Positions 9,289-18,918 of a DNA stretch of 64,000 bases are shown piece by piece. Origin of the DNA: Trypanosoma brucei gambiense DAL972 (Eukaryota > Euglenozoa > Kinetoplastea > Trypanosomatida > Trypanosomatidae); NCBI RefSeq assembly GCF_000210295.1, contig NC_026741.1:744001-808000 (forward strand), read 5' to 3'. The position numbers and the translations under genes were made by a program. Under the pieces are notes generated by a model that saw only the letters and a list, made by a program, of their open reading frames with translations, was not told the origin of the DNA and did no database searches. The number at the start of each line of letters is the position of its first letter. Positions within the stretch are counted from its first letter, which is position 1.

Positions 9289-11649
9289 ATGGAGAAACGT
9301 GCACGGTTACTTCTTGGAGTCCGCATGAATTACGCCCCGTTTTCATTCATGCGGCGCCGTAGAATAACGGCTGCTGCACTTCCAGTGGCTGAACGGTCTG
9401 ACCCGCTCAGCATCTGTTACCGTTGCGTGCATGAACGTCCCTTTGTGGAGCCCCCACCGGAAGGCGACAACAACTCGGACGGTGAAGCTTATGAGACAGC
9501 CCGTGATGCACTGCTCCAGCTTAATATGATGGTGCGCCGTGGTATTGAGCCCGATGCCCTCATGTACACTTCTCTCATTGCGACCATGGGTCGGGCTCGG
9601 TTGGAGTGGCAGGCGTACAAACTGTTTTCTCGCATGCTGGAGAGCGGTATCCGACCGCTTCCCGAGACGTACGTGGCTTTGCACGACGCAACGTCTCCGA
9701 GGCGACACCATCTTCGGTGTGACTTACAACAGAAAATCGAAGAGTCTCTTGAGACGTTTCCTGAGGAACTTGCGGAGGCTGAGTTGCAGCTACAGCGGGA
9801 AAGGGACAGATTATGTGTGCAGAAATTCGAGGAGTACATGAGCGGTGTGCTGCCACCGGCGCCACCACCGCCACCGTCGGAGCAAGAGGCTATTTCTGTG
9901 CGGGACAAGGAGCGTGAAGGAGATCGGTCGTCATCTTTTGGTGGGGGATCAAATGCTGCGGGGTTGGGAAAAAGTGATGCGAAACCCATCGCCACAATGC
10001 ATATACGGAACCCCACAGACGCATGGAGCACCGCTCGGATGATGGATGAGCAGCAGAAGCTTGGAAATCAGCGAGCTCAGGGTAGTACGGCAATTTCCCT
10101 GTGTGAGCAACTAGACAAACTCCATGAAGAGGAGCTGCGCATATTTCTTTCCGCTCAGAGGCAGCTACGGCACGGAAACAAAACCGACCTAGTAAAGCGT
10201 GTTCTTCACTGCGTCAGTGAAAAGAGCATTCGAGATATGCTGGAGCGTCGCAAGCATTACTTCCAGTCGGTGGCCCACATTTTGGAAAATGACTTGAATT
10301 CCCTTCGTCGCGACGGGATCATAGCGGAGAATAAGGCAGACGAGAGTGTTAATAATGAAGGTACTGATGCAATTCCATCTGCTGCCAACAGTGGTGGCTC
10401 CCAGCCCGTAATAATTTCGTATGCTTGTGGTGTAGACCAGACGATAACGGCAGAGGAAAAAGAATCGGTTGCTCCTGATTTCCTTCACACACCGTGGGGT
10501 ATTCTGCGTAAGCCAGTTCGTCATACTTCTACAGGGGAAAAGTCACGTAGCATTGATCGACTGCAACGTCTCTCGCTGAACGTAGACGAGCTGCAGCTTG
10601 TGCGCAGCAAAGCATCTACTGGCGATCTTGACGAGCTTCCGGAGAGTTTACTCCGACGTTACGCGTACCAGTTTTCCCTGACATGGAAGCGGCGGCACCC
10701 GCTCTCGCTCCTGGAAGCCGTGCAGTGGCACTCTACCACGCTCCTTCCGCAACAGCTTAACGAGGAAGGCGGCGCATCCCCCACACCAGCTCTGCGTCGC
10801 CAGCAGGAGGATGAGGGTGTGCACAAGACGCTGGAGAATTATGAAGCTTTTCGCATTATTTCGCAGCGGACAAACAATCTGCAGGTGGTGGACAATAAGG
10901 AGATTAACTTACACTTGAAAGCTATCCGCCGTGAAGCTCTCAGGAAGGAGCGGCGGGCAGAGGAAACGTTGCGGCGCGAGCACAGTCTACTTGAAGCGGC
11001 GGCGCTCGCGGCTTCAGCGAAGTCCTTCACGCCACCTGAGGAGGATATGGTTCCTTCATCGCGTGTGCTTGGTGTGGATGCAGAGCACAATAATGACAAC
11101 GAAAGTAGCGGCCGGCTTCTGCCAACCTCCTCAGATTGGGAAAAGGGGGAATCGCAAGAAGATGAACCAAAAGAGCTGCCGCCGTGGGCAATTTTCAATG
11201 GCGAGGAGGAATTTAACATGACAACGGGACGTTTTGGTGACCCACGTATCGGCCGCTACCAGGAGCTCAGTGACGGCCGCTTCCAAATCCTTCCCTCCCG
11301 TGAGGCACAGTCGCGCTGGACAGTGAACCGACAGCTTCTTCCGGGAGCCCTGCAGGATACATTACAGCGTGCGGAATTACAACAAAAGACTCGCGTAGAA
11401 GCTGTGGAGAAGGTACATCAAGAGAAGCTTAAGTTCAAACGTTACCGCAAGTGGGATGCGTTTCTGCGAAAAGCGCAGGATAAGCAGAAAGGGAAGCCCC
11501 AAACCGACGATAAGGAAGGAGACGGGGATGGTAAAAAGAGCGCTGGGCCGCTTCCTGCGAAAAAGCGACTCTCTCTGTTACTGCGCAAAGGGAAAGATAA
11601 GGCACCCATTGACGATGCTGTTAAGGCTAAGTATTGCAAAACTCTGTAA
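9289..11649 (+). CDS. PPR-motif protein, probably in mitochondrial RNA metabolism or the mitoribosome
   Basis: The 786-residue protein begins with an Arg-rich segment (MEKRARLLLGVRM, then FMRRRRITAAAL) that resembles a mitochondrial presequence. Residues about 67-134 form two adjacent pentatricopeptide-repeat-like helix pairs; the phrase GIEPDALMYTSLIATMGRA is the clearest, followed by AYKLFSRMLESGIRPLPETYVAL. PPR proteins bind single-stranded organellar RNA, and kinetoplastids use many of them in mitoribosomes and RNA processing. The remainder is highly charged with predicted helices and a proline run near residue 190, ending in a Lys/Asp-rich tail. A block around residues 620-680 (PPWAIFNGEEEF to RYQELSDGRFQ) looks globular but is not one I recognise. 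Only two repeats are visible, fewer than in RNA-specificity PPR proteins, so a structural ribosomal role is as likely as a processing role. Confidence 0.75.
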   Translation: MEKRARLLLGVRMNYAPFSFMRRRRITAAALPVAERSDPLSICYRCVHERPFVEPPPEGDNNSDGEAYETARDALLQLNMMVRRGIEPDALMYTSLIATMGRARLEWQAYKLFSRMLESGIRPLPETYVALHDATSPRRHHLRCDLQQKIEESLETFPEELAEAELQLQRERDRLCVQKFEEYMSGVLPPAPPPPPSEQEAISVRDKEREGDRSSSFGGGSNAAGLGKSDAKPIATMHIRNPTDAWSTARMMDEQQKLGNQRAQGSTAISLCEQLDKLHEEELRIFLSAQRQLRHGNKTDLVKRVLHCVSEKSIRDMLERRKHYFQSVAHILENDLNSLRRDGIIAENKADESVNNEGTDAIPSAANSGGSQPVIISYACGVDQTITAEEKESVAPDFLHTPWGILRKPVRHTSTGEKSRSIDRLQRLSLNVDELQLVRSKASTGDLDELPESLLRRYAYQFSLTWKRRHPLSLLEAVQWHSTTLLPQQLNEEGGASPTPALRRQQEDEGVHKTLENYEAFRIISQRTNNLQVVDNKEINLHLKAIRREALRKERRAEETLRREHSLLEAAALAASAKSFTPPEEDMVPSSRVLGVDAEHNNDNESSGRLLPTSSDWEKGESQEDEPKELPPWAIFNGEEEFNMTTGRFGDPRIGRYQELSDGRFQILPSREAQSRWTVNRQLLPGALQDTLQRAELQQKTRVEAVEKVHQEKLKFKRYRKWDAFLRKAQDKQKGKPQTDDKEGDGDGKKSAGPLPAKKRLSLLLRKGKDKAPIDDAVKAKYCKTL

Positions 11650-12630
11650 CGTCTAAGGTGATCTGGAAGGTGAGCAACGGTGCGTGCGCAACAGTTAAGA
11701 ACAAAGATACATATGTGAGCAAGCAACGGTTGTGAAGGTTGGAGGCAACTCGTTTGTGTACAATTCGAGTCACTGTTTTTATCGTCGCGTGTCTTTGCTA
11801 TGTCTTTTTAACAGGTGAAACTTCTTCCCTTCATTACGGTGTTTGTGTTGCGGTCCTCTCACGCTGATTTTGTGAGAAATATATTCTCATCCCGACTCTT
11901 CGCTGTATCTCCCACTCTTCTTTGACTTGGTTATAGTAGGTAATAGTGCTTGTTGTGTATCGCATCTCTGATTAGTCCACTGTTGCTTGACCGCACCGCA
12001 AGGGGCTATCCCCCGTGAAGATTACAAATCCCAATGATTTGCCGCCATTGATCGACAGAAATGCTCAGCCAGGCGTACTCAGTTGGGGGAGATGTAGTTT
12101 TGAGACGGTCGTTTTTGGGTGGGGGAACACGGCTATATCCGTGAAAAGGGTGCTGGGACACGCTATTTGTAAGTCTTTAATGTCAGTTCCGGCTGTTTCT
12201 CTGCGGGTAATCGTACTCAGGATGGCGCATTGGCGACCCTCTTACACTTTCTTCATTCTCCTAATTACGTTTGGTTTACCTTTCATGTCTTTTCACTCCC
12301 CCCTTTTCTCAACCCATTTCCTCCATTATTCTCCCCTTGAAGCGCCTTGTACTCGGGGGTCTGTTCTGGCAGCAGCGCCTTTGGTGCCGTCGTCCTAACT
12401 CGGCGGGTCCTTCGCTTGAACTCGAGGGTCACAGCGAGTGGGTGATTTCGCAAACACTTTGGCGGGAGGAATAGAAAGAACCGTATAGCCTCGCAAAAAC
12501 AACGCCAAGGGTGGCGTCAACGTTTTCACAGGATATATATACGTACATTATATAGGTATCAGTATAAGTTTTCACGTGTTTGAATAGACTACAACCATAG
12601 TTTTCTACCTGTTCTCTTAGTTACTGCGCT
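11650..12630 (+). other. Intergenic spacer, PPR gene to RPGRIP1-like gene
   Basis: This 981-bp spacer contains a strong C/T tract at about 12289-12338 followed by AG at 12341-12342, and a second short tract with AG at 12619-12620 next to the gene. A frame opening with GTG at 12015 crosses the first tract and is not considered coding. Confidence 0.5.
12600..12620 (+). promoter_or_regulatory. Candidate spliced-leader acceptor close to the RPGRIP1-like ATG
   Basis: The short tract GTTTTCTACCTGTTCTCTTAG ends in AG 10 bases before the ATG at 12631. The longer tract ending at 12342 is an alternative that would give a 5' UTR of about 290 bases. Confidence 0.4.
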
Positions 12631-15600
12631 ATGTCCGGGCGCCGGGGGACGGCGAGAAGTGCTGAAGAGTGGCGGGATGCTTTCTACAACCTTGACGAAC
12701 GGCATCGGCAGCTGCAGCGTAAACTGAATGAGCAAGAACGAGAGATGAAGTTGTTGAAGGTATCGCAAAGACGAAGGTCGGCTCCCGCTGCGGCGGCTTT
12801 GCCAGGTGACGCGAACCGCAGCACGCCTGCCGTGGCACAAGCGCAGTCTGGTGGCGTGAGAGAGGTTCCTAGTGGAGTCAAATCTAGGCTAGAGGACCCT
12901 GTGGGACTGTCAACAGAGAATTCGCGCGGGCGGAACCCGGAGCGTAGTGTCCAGTTTGTTGGAGTGCCGTCTGCTGCGAGAAGGGAAGATGTGGCAGCGG
13001 CTGCGGCTGAGATCGCCAATATTTACTCGGGTGCCCCACCCCCTGATCCTTCCATGGTGTGGGGAATGGAGAACAGCATACAGAATTACGTGACTGCTAA
13101 CGCTCTCTACCACGCGAATGAGGAAATGCGGCAGCGGCTAGAAGATTGCGTTGCGGTTGTTAAGTCGCTTCAGCACGAACTGGCGGCGAGCCGTGTGCTA
13201 TCGAAAAACACCCAGTCACGTTTAGATGAGGCGACGCAGCAGATACAGCAGCTCGTACGCGAGCGAGACATAGCGTGTCAAAAGCTCAGTGTCGCTCAGA
13301 ACGCGACAGCTGAGCTTGAACGGCAACAAAAGCAAACGTCAGTAGAGGAGGAGCGAATCCGCTTCTCCCTTGAGAGTCAAGTTACCGAACTGCGCAACCG
13401 TTTGGTGGTTGGTGCCGATAGCAACGAACTTCTCAGCCGAGACGTGCGCACGCTATTAGCGGAGGTGCAGGAGAAAACAACGACGATTCAGGGACTGCGG
13501 TCGAAATTGTCTCTTGCTGAGACCGCACTCGCTTCACAGCGTCATACGAATGAGAATCTCCTTGCAGAGTTTCGCAGCCTCAACAGCCAGCTTGTGGAGG
13601 AACGGAAGCGGTTGCTCGCCATGACGCAGGAGGTACACCTAGCGAACATGCGTGCCGGCGATATCAGGGACGCAGAGGCACGGCTTGCCGCTGTTGTAAA
13701 CGATAGAACCGCTCTCGAGCGTGAGCACGCGAGGCTTATGGAAAGCCTTGTAACTGTCACAGAAGGTGCGCTTGCTATGGCGCGTGCGGAAGTGAAACAG
13801 GATTTAGATGAGTTTCGTGGCAGCGCCGCGCACTGGGAAGAAGTCGCTCAGTTACTGTACAAGGATATTGCGCAGCGTACACAAGCACATATCCACTGCA
13901 GGGAGGAGTGCGAAGAAGCGAAGCGTGCAAGGGATGAGGCCGCAGTGGCGTTGCGCGTTGCCAATGATGAACTGCGGTCTCATCGCCTCAAACTGGACAT
14001 TGTGTGGCCAACACACCGGGCTGATACTGACGGTTTGACCCACGAGCAGATGCTTTCAATTTTTGGGAGGTACAATGTTGGTGCTAGAAGGGGAAGTCAG
14101 ATGCAACAACAACAACAATCGGAGCAACATCGACTCTCTCCTGCAGAGCCGACCCTCCCTGATGGGAAGCCCCAACTCTATGACGATAACGTAGCTCTTT
14201 ATGGAAGGGACTTCGTGACTGCACTGCAGGGTGCCCCGCTGGATGAACAGGTACGTGAGCTTCAAGAAGCAAACAGCGCACTGGTGGCGGAACTTCAACG
14301 CCTTCAGGTGACAAACGAACTTCAGAAAGAGCGCCTGCGTTCGTTGGAGAGTCAATTGCAGCGTAGGCAAGAGGCGGTGGAGACTGCAACTGCGGAACTC
14401 AAAGAACGTGAAATGGCAGGACAAACCTTTCTGCAGTCCCAACTCGATCGTGTCTCGTTCTTGGAGGCGCAGGTTCGTTCACTACGTGGCTATAGCATAT
14501 CACCCACGAAGTCATTGTGTGAGGTTGAGGGGAACGAAACGGTGTTTGAGCTCTTCGTGGGTCAAATTTTGTCGACAGAGACCCCTGCTGGCGTTGAGTT
14601 GCGTAACACGTTCCCCCCGGTATTCTGTTCTATAGATTTCCTGTTGCACGAAACCGTGACCACACCCGTTGTTGCCGGTCTCAACGCTTTTCTCGATACA
14701 AGTGTTTCGTTTTGTGTTGCGATGGATGCACTGCTGCTATGCTATTTGCAGACACGGCAGCTCCTCCTTCAGTTGCATTGTGTGCGTTCCCAAGAGGAGC
14801 TTGGTGAAACAATGGTAGATAATGATGAAACAGGGAAGCTATGCATAGGGGAGCGGCTGTACACAACGGTGGCGGAAGGGTCCGTTAGCCTATCGGCCCT
14901 TGTAGCAGATCCCAAGCAACTAGAGGCAGATCGACCAAGCATTCGCGGCCATGTTCCGCTGCGTGACGGCTTCGGTCATCACATTGCATCTGTGGAGTTC
15001 GCGGTGACTGTCCGAACACCGTTTAGCGAGGCATTTCGTGCACTAGCCGCAGAGGGGACTAGGAGTTGGAGTATAGCGAAACATGAAGAACAACAGCAAA
15101 TGGTTCAAGATCCGGTGTCAACAGTTCTGGCCGCATCTTCTTCGCGGTCTTCTCCTTTGGTGGCGGTTGTACAGAGGGACAGCCCTATATGTGAGCAAGT
15201 AGAAGGGGGCTCGGAGGTGAGGAGCGTGCGCGCCGTTTCTACTCCCAGACATGAGCGGAGAATGGTACTTGTTCCAACACCGCATCGCAGTAATGCTACT
15301 GGTCCCATATCGAGCACGTCGTCCTCTAACACTTTACTTGAGCGTTCTTCCTCCTTTACGCTCGTCCCACGTGCCGCTGCTATTGCTGCCGCCTCCGCAC
15401 CTAACACTGTGCAGGCTCTCGTTGTTGACGTTTGCAAGCTTAAGCTTCCGCACGATCTATACCCTGTTCCTAGGCTTTCTTGCTACTATGCGTTAGAGCC
15501 CCTTGGCTGCAATTTGTACCTCCACGCTCCTCCCACCGCCCGATATGAATACGAATATTTGCAGGAGGGCGGCTTCAATGGGAAACGATTCCCCATTGGA

Positions 15601-16101
15601 TCATTGCGGGAACTACTCGCGGTTACACGCGAACCATTCATTTTATTCTTCTTCGACGAGTCGGCGGTTTCAACTACCATTGATATGGCATCTGCTGAGG
15701 GCAAGGTTGAGAGACATCGAGGCCAGTATTGGGCAACTGCGCGAACAGAGTGGAGGTTGGCACTTGAGAAGCCCGAAGAGTTTGTTTCGCTTGAGCTACC
15801 GCTGATCAATAAGCAGGGACTCCCAATAAAGGGCGCCACCGTGCGTGTGAGGCTGCTTGCCACTTGTAAGGGTGAAGGTCCCCAAGGTGAGAATCCTGCT
15901 CAAAGGGAACCGCAAAGCTTGTTGGGCATTGCAGCAAGACTACCTGAGCACCGCACAAGGGGTTTTGAGGGTGCCGCCACTGCGGTTGAAGCCCGCGTTG
16001 TGGGAATTGCAACGAATCTTGATGTCCAGGGATGTGAGTGTCCCGAGGATTCCATAGATATGGAGATAATGCGACACCAGTTGGGTTCCTTTATTCCTTG
16101 A
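12631..16101 (+). CDS. RPGRIP1/RPGRIP1L-like ciliary protein with coiled coil and two C2-like domains
   Basis: The 1156-residue protein has a long coiled coil (about residues 20-60, then 150-480 and 540-620), interrupted by a short poly-Gln stretch near 490. Residues about 635-805 match the C2 domain characteristic of RPGRIP1-family proteins. It opens with a short motif plus FPPVFCSIDFLLHETVTT, continues with PVVAGLNAFLD, then the FCVAMDALLLCYLQT segment, and ends with VTVRTPFSEAFRAL. After a Ser-rich linker, a second beta-rich domain at about 930-1080 begins LVVDVCKLKLP and ends VRVRLLATCK, the position of the C-terminal RPGR-interacting C2-like domain. RPGRIP1L (MKS5/NPHP8) organises the ciliary transition zone, and trypanosomes need such a zone for their flagellum. 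Flagellar location is therefore inferred. Coiled coil followed by two C2 domains in this order makes the family call fairly strong. Confidence 0.8.
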   Translation: MSGRRGTARSAEEWRDAFYNLDERHRQLQRKLNEQEREMKLLKVSQRRRSAPAAAALPGDANRSTPAVAQAQSGGVREVPSGVKSRLEDPVGLSTENSRGRNPERSVQFVGVPSAARREDVAAAAAEIANIYSGAPPPDPSMVWGMENSIQNYVTANALYHANEEMRQRLEDCVAVVKSLQHELAASRVLSKNTQSRLDEATQQIQQLVRERDIACQKLSVAQNATAELERQQKQTSVEEERIRFSLESQVTELRNRLVVGADSNELLSRDVRTLLAEVQEKTTTIQGLRSKLSLAETALASQRHTNENLLAEFRSLNSQLVEERKRLLAMTQEVHLANMRAGDIRDAEARLAAVVNDRTALEREHARLMESLVTVTEGALAMARAEVKQDLDEFRGSAAHWEEVAQLLYKDIAQRTQAHIHCREECEEAKRARDEAAVALRVANDELRSHRLKLDIVWPTHRADTDGLTHEQMLSIFGRYNVGARRGSQMQQQQQSEQHRLSPAEPTLPDGKPQLYDDNVALYGRDFVTALQGAPLDEQVRELQEANSALVAELQRLQVTNELQKERLRSLESQLQRRQEAVETATAELKEREMAGQTFLQSQLDRVSFLEAQVRSLRGYSISPTKSLCEVEGNETVFELFVGQILSTETPAGVELRNTFPPVFCSIDFLLHETVTTPVVAGLNAFLDTSVSFCVAMDALLLCYLQTRQLLLQLHCVRSQEELGETMVDNDETGKLCIGERLYTTVAEGSVSLSALVADPKQLEADRPSIRGHVPLRDGFGHHIASVEFAVTVRTPFSEAFRALAAEGTRSWSIAKHEEQQQMVQDPVSTVLAASSSRSSPLVAVVQRDSPICEQVEGGSEVRSVRAVSTPRHERRMVLVPTPHRSNATGPISSTSSSNTLLERSSSFTLVPRAAAIAAASAPNTVQALVVDVCKLKLPHDLYPVPRLSCYYALEPLGCNLYLHAPPTARYEYEYLQEGGFNGKRFPIGSLRELLAVTREPFILFFFDESAVSTTIDMASAEGKVERHRGQYWATARTEWRLALEKPEEFVSLELPLINKQGLPIKGATVRVRLLATCKGEGPQGENPAQREPQSLLGIAARLPEHRTRGFEGAATAVEARVVGIATNLDVQGCECPEDSIDMEIMRHQLGSFIP

Positions 16102-16684
16102 GGATGGACGTGGAGAACGGCTTAATGAAACTGCGATACACAGCGCGCGATATATATATATATATATATATATATAATTGTTATTATTGCGTGGAGTTTA
16201 TTTTCTTTGTCACTGTTAATCGTTTGCCCGTCTCCGGTGGATGCACCGCCAAGTTGCCGCCAGCCCTTGGAATGGTGAGTTCGACTGTCCCGTGACAGGG
16301 AAATGAAGGGGGAAGAAGAGAGTTGTGCGTACCTCTTCGTTTCGGGTGCGGTGCGGTGGTTACTGCGGACGTTTCCAGATATTAATATTCGTTTGCTTAA
16401 TTCAAACATTTCCCTCTTTTGCTGTCGTAGTCTCCCCCTTTTTTTCGACCTGAATAGGCGACGTTTTGCGGAGCGTATATAGCTGGTCGCGTACGCACTT
16501 GTTTTCAGGGATATACCTACAGATCTACGGATTGGGCAGTGCTCACCCTACGGGCCCACCGTGGTGCGTTTGGTTACAGTTCTGTTGTTCCTCCAACCTT
16601 CAGGGCTGTGTTGGTGGAAGGACGGAAAGGCAAAAGGAAAAAGAAGGGAAAAGGTATCTCTACGAAGTGAAAAGCAGCTTTCAT
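16102..16684 (+). other. Intergenic spacer with TA repeat and several splice-acceptor candidates
   Basis: After a (TA)13 run at 16150-16176, pyrimidine tracts precede AG at about 16429-16430, 16456 and 16602-16603. Any of these could be the acceptor for the next gene. I see no gene. Confidence 0.5.
16150..16176. repeat. (TA)n microsatellite
   Basis: This is an uninterrupted TA run of about 13 units, 49 bases after the stop codon of the RPGRIP1-like gene and so probably within its 3' UTR. Confidence 0.9.
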
Positions 16685-17629
16685 ATGCCTCCGCCGCCAT
16701 TCAGTGGATCCAACGTTGTGGATGCAAAGGAGGCCACCAAACTGACAGTCGGTCCTCCGGAGGATCTTTGCGTAAGATCTCAGGGACCTGCTTCAGGGGC
16801 TAAATTACAGCACAAACCGGCGACTTTACCAGGGAGCACAAGCGGCAGCCGCTGGGGTCGGCCCCTTCAAAAGACATTGCCCCGGCCAGCCCTAACCTCT
16901 AAACCGAGCACGACGGTGAAGCCAAGGCCTCGGCCCCTTCCATTGCAGTCGAGTGAAGGAACGTCCACACCTGCAATTGCAACAGAGTTAAATAAGGAAA
17001 AGAGGGCGAAGGAGCAGGGGGCTCCCCCGGCCCCTAGGCCTGTTGTTGGTGCTGGTAAGAAGGTAACAGTAGCGGTGGCTCCGACGGAGAAAACGGAGGA
17101 GGCGAACCCCCCGGCGCCCGCTTCATCTTTTCTTGATGATATGCCTGTAGAGGCGTGTCTGGAGTATCTGACGCGGCCCCATCGCTCGTGGGAAAGTGCC
17201 ACACGAATTAGAGAATTACAAAAACAGCGCGCCGAAAACAGCAGCCGCGCGGCCAGAAGAAGGAGTGCTTCCAATTCCCTGTCTTCCTCCATGCAGTTCT
17301 CAGCCTCCTCTTCCGTCGGGAATATGAGTGCCCACAGTGCCCCGCCCGCCTTCGGCCGCTTCGGTACGGGTTCAACGCGTGCCGAAAGCAGGGGTGGTAT
17401 TGTGCCGCGTGCGCGGTTTGGTGCACTGCCGGGTGCGAAACCTGAACCTGAGGGCCTTATGGTGGGTGGTACTTCCGTCGTTGTGAGTGGAGGTCAACTG
17501 CCGTTACGGCTGCAGCCCCCACTATCATTTGGCGAATGCCGTAGTGCAACAGCAGGGAGTGTTGGGTTTCGACCACATGGCGAAAGGTGTGGTGGTGGGC
17601 CGCAGGGGTTTTCATTTTCGATGCAGTGA
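16685..17629 (+). CDS. Low-complexity basic protein, unrecognised
   Basis: The 314-residue product is rich in Pro, Ser, Gly, Lys and Arg and looks largely disordered. The first two thirds are a chain of Pro/Lys/Ser segments. One short ordered-looking stretch near residues 148-185 (FLDDMPVEACLEYLTRP, then a basic helix around WESATRIRELQKQ) is the only candidate for a folded or binding element. An Arg/Ser-rich patch (RAARRRSASNSLSSS) follows and could be phosphorylated or bind RNA or microtubules; this is speculation. There is no signal peptide or membrane segment. The frame extends 73 codons upstream to a TTG across probable splice-acceptor sequence, so the first ATG is used. I do not recognise the family. 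Confidence 0.6.
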   Translation: MPPPPFSGSNVVDAKEATKLTVGPPEDLCVRSQGPASGAKLQHKPATLPGSTSGSRWGRPLQKTLPRPALTSKPSTTVKPRPRPLPLQSSEGTSTPAIATELNKEKRAKEQGAPPAPRPVVGAGKKVTVAVAPTEKTEEANPPAPASSFLDDMPVEACLEYLTRPHRSWESATRIRELQKQRAENSSRAARRRSASNSLSSSMQFSASSSVGNMSAHSAPPAFGRFGTGSTRAESRGGIVPRARFGALPGAKPEPEGLMVGGTSVVVSGGQLPLRLQPPLSFGECRSATAGSVGFRPHGERCGGGPQGFSFSMQ

Positions 17630-18918
17630 TGTAGCAAGTGCTTCCGGCTTCCACCTCATTCTTTTTTTTTCGCGGTGTATGTACTTTGGCGTGCGCTTAG
17701 GTATCACCTCCTTCACTTTAATGAGAATATGTGCCTCGGGAGGATTTGGACGGGGCTTCGGTGAGGATTCGGTTGCATATGTATTCAGTTGAGGTATGAA
17801 GGGCAACTGAGAAAGTGAAGCTTCCTGTCTGTCGCCTCTTTTTCAACACTTTTACTTTGCTGTGTTTGTAGTGTAACGCTTCTTTGACAGCGGCTGTTCG
17901 CTCCCGTTGTTAAAGTGCCATGATAAAAGGATCAACTGGACAAATGTACTGCTATAAAGTAACGTAACACCGGAAGAGGGAATATTTAGATTAGGAAAGT
18001 GGTACCAGGCGAGGCGAGGCCCAAGGTATGAGGTGATAAACAGTGCAAGACGTTGCAGCGCAGGCGGAAACCGAAGGCACTAGTGTACTTCAACAGTCGG
18101 ATTACACCTCAGTCGCTTCGGCAGCGGTCATAGACATAAGGCCATATATTATTGCCATTTTTATTATTGTTACATTCTACCCTTCTTTTTTTCTTGTATG
18201 CCACTTCACTTTTTCTCTTTTAGTTACCAATATCCCTCACTTTTCACTGTTCCCACTCATCGATGCATTTTCACCCCCTTTTCATTATGTTGCCGGTCAC
18301 ACAATTGTTCTTCAACCATTTCCACAGATCATGCCCCACCTCAATATAATTTCATTCCTTGTCTTACCCCTGGGGATAGCAACAGGAAGGGAAGGTGCAA
18401 ACAGTTAAACACATTTTTGTGAGTGTGGTCACTGCACGCCCAACTGAAGGTGGGTGAGAGGAAAGGAAGGAGTGCTCGTACGTGTTTGGGGGTGGGGGTA
18501 AATCGACAAAATCCGTCTCTCGCATTTCACGTGCCCACGAACTCTATCCCTCCCCCACCTTACCTAAAGATTGGATGGACAGCGACAACACGGACGGAAG
18601 CACCCACAAAATTGAATTCAAGAGAAAAAACTTGTTTTGTTGTTGTTATTGTTGGAGATAGGTGTTGGTGGAGGCTAAAGAAAAGGTGGTGTCGCGCAGT
18701 GGGGGTCCCAGAAGTTGACCAGTTAGACGCCTTGGCACCATATTGTTATCACGATTACTGAATAGAACACAATTAATATATATATATATATATATATATA
18801 TTTACTATAAAGAGAGCGCACCGACAATAAACTGCTAAGGAAGTAATAGTAAAAAAAGAGTTTTACTCAGGTGAAAAAGGAGGCGACAAAAGTGAAGATC
18901 CGGGTGGCAGACTGTGCG
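17630..18918 (+). other. Intergenic spacer, 1.3 kb, upstream of RICTOR
   Basis: The spacer contains T-rich and C/T-rich tracts (about 17658-17672 and 18160-18260), a (TA)n run at 18776-18801, and TTTTACTCAG at 18861-18870 just before the gene. A GTG-opened frame at 18043-18408 follows the pyrimidine tracts and is not supported as a gene. Confidence 0.5.
18776..18801. repeat. (AT)n microsatellite
   Basis: This is an uninterrupted AT run of about 13 units, roughly 120 bases upstream of the RICTOR start. Confidence 0.9.

Noticed and set aside
12015..12398. 127-codon + strand frame upstream of the RPGRIP1-like gene
   Set aside because: It begins with GTG and its hydrophobic part is translated from the splice-acceptor pyrimidine tract.
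18043..18408. 121-codon frame upstream of RICTOR with apparent membrane segments
   Set aside because: It starts with GTG, and the hydrophobic residues come from T/C-rich spacer DNA, a common artefact in this genome type.
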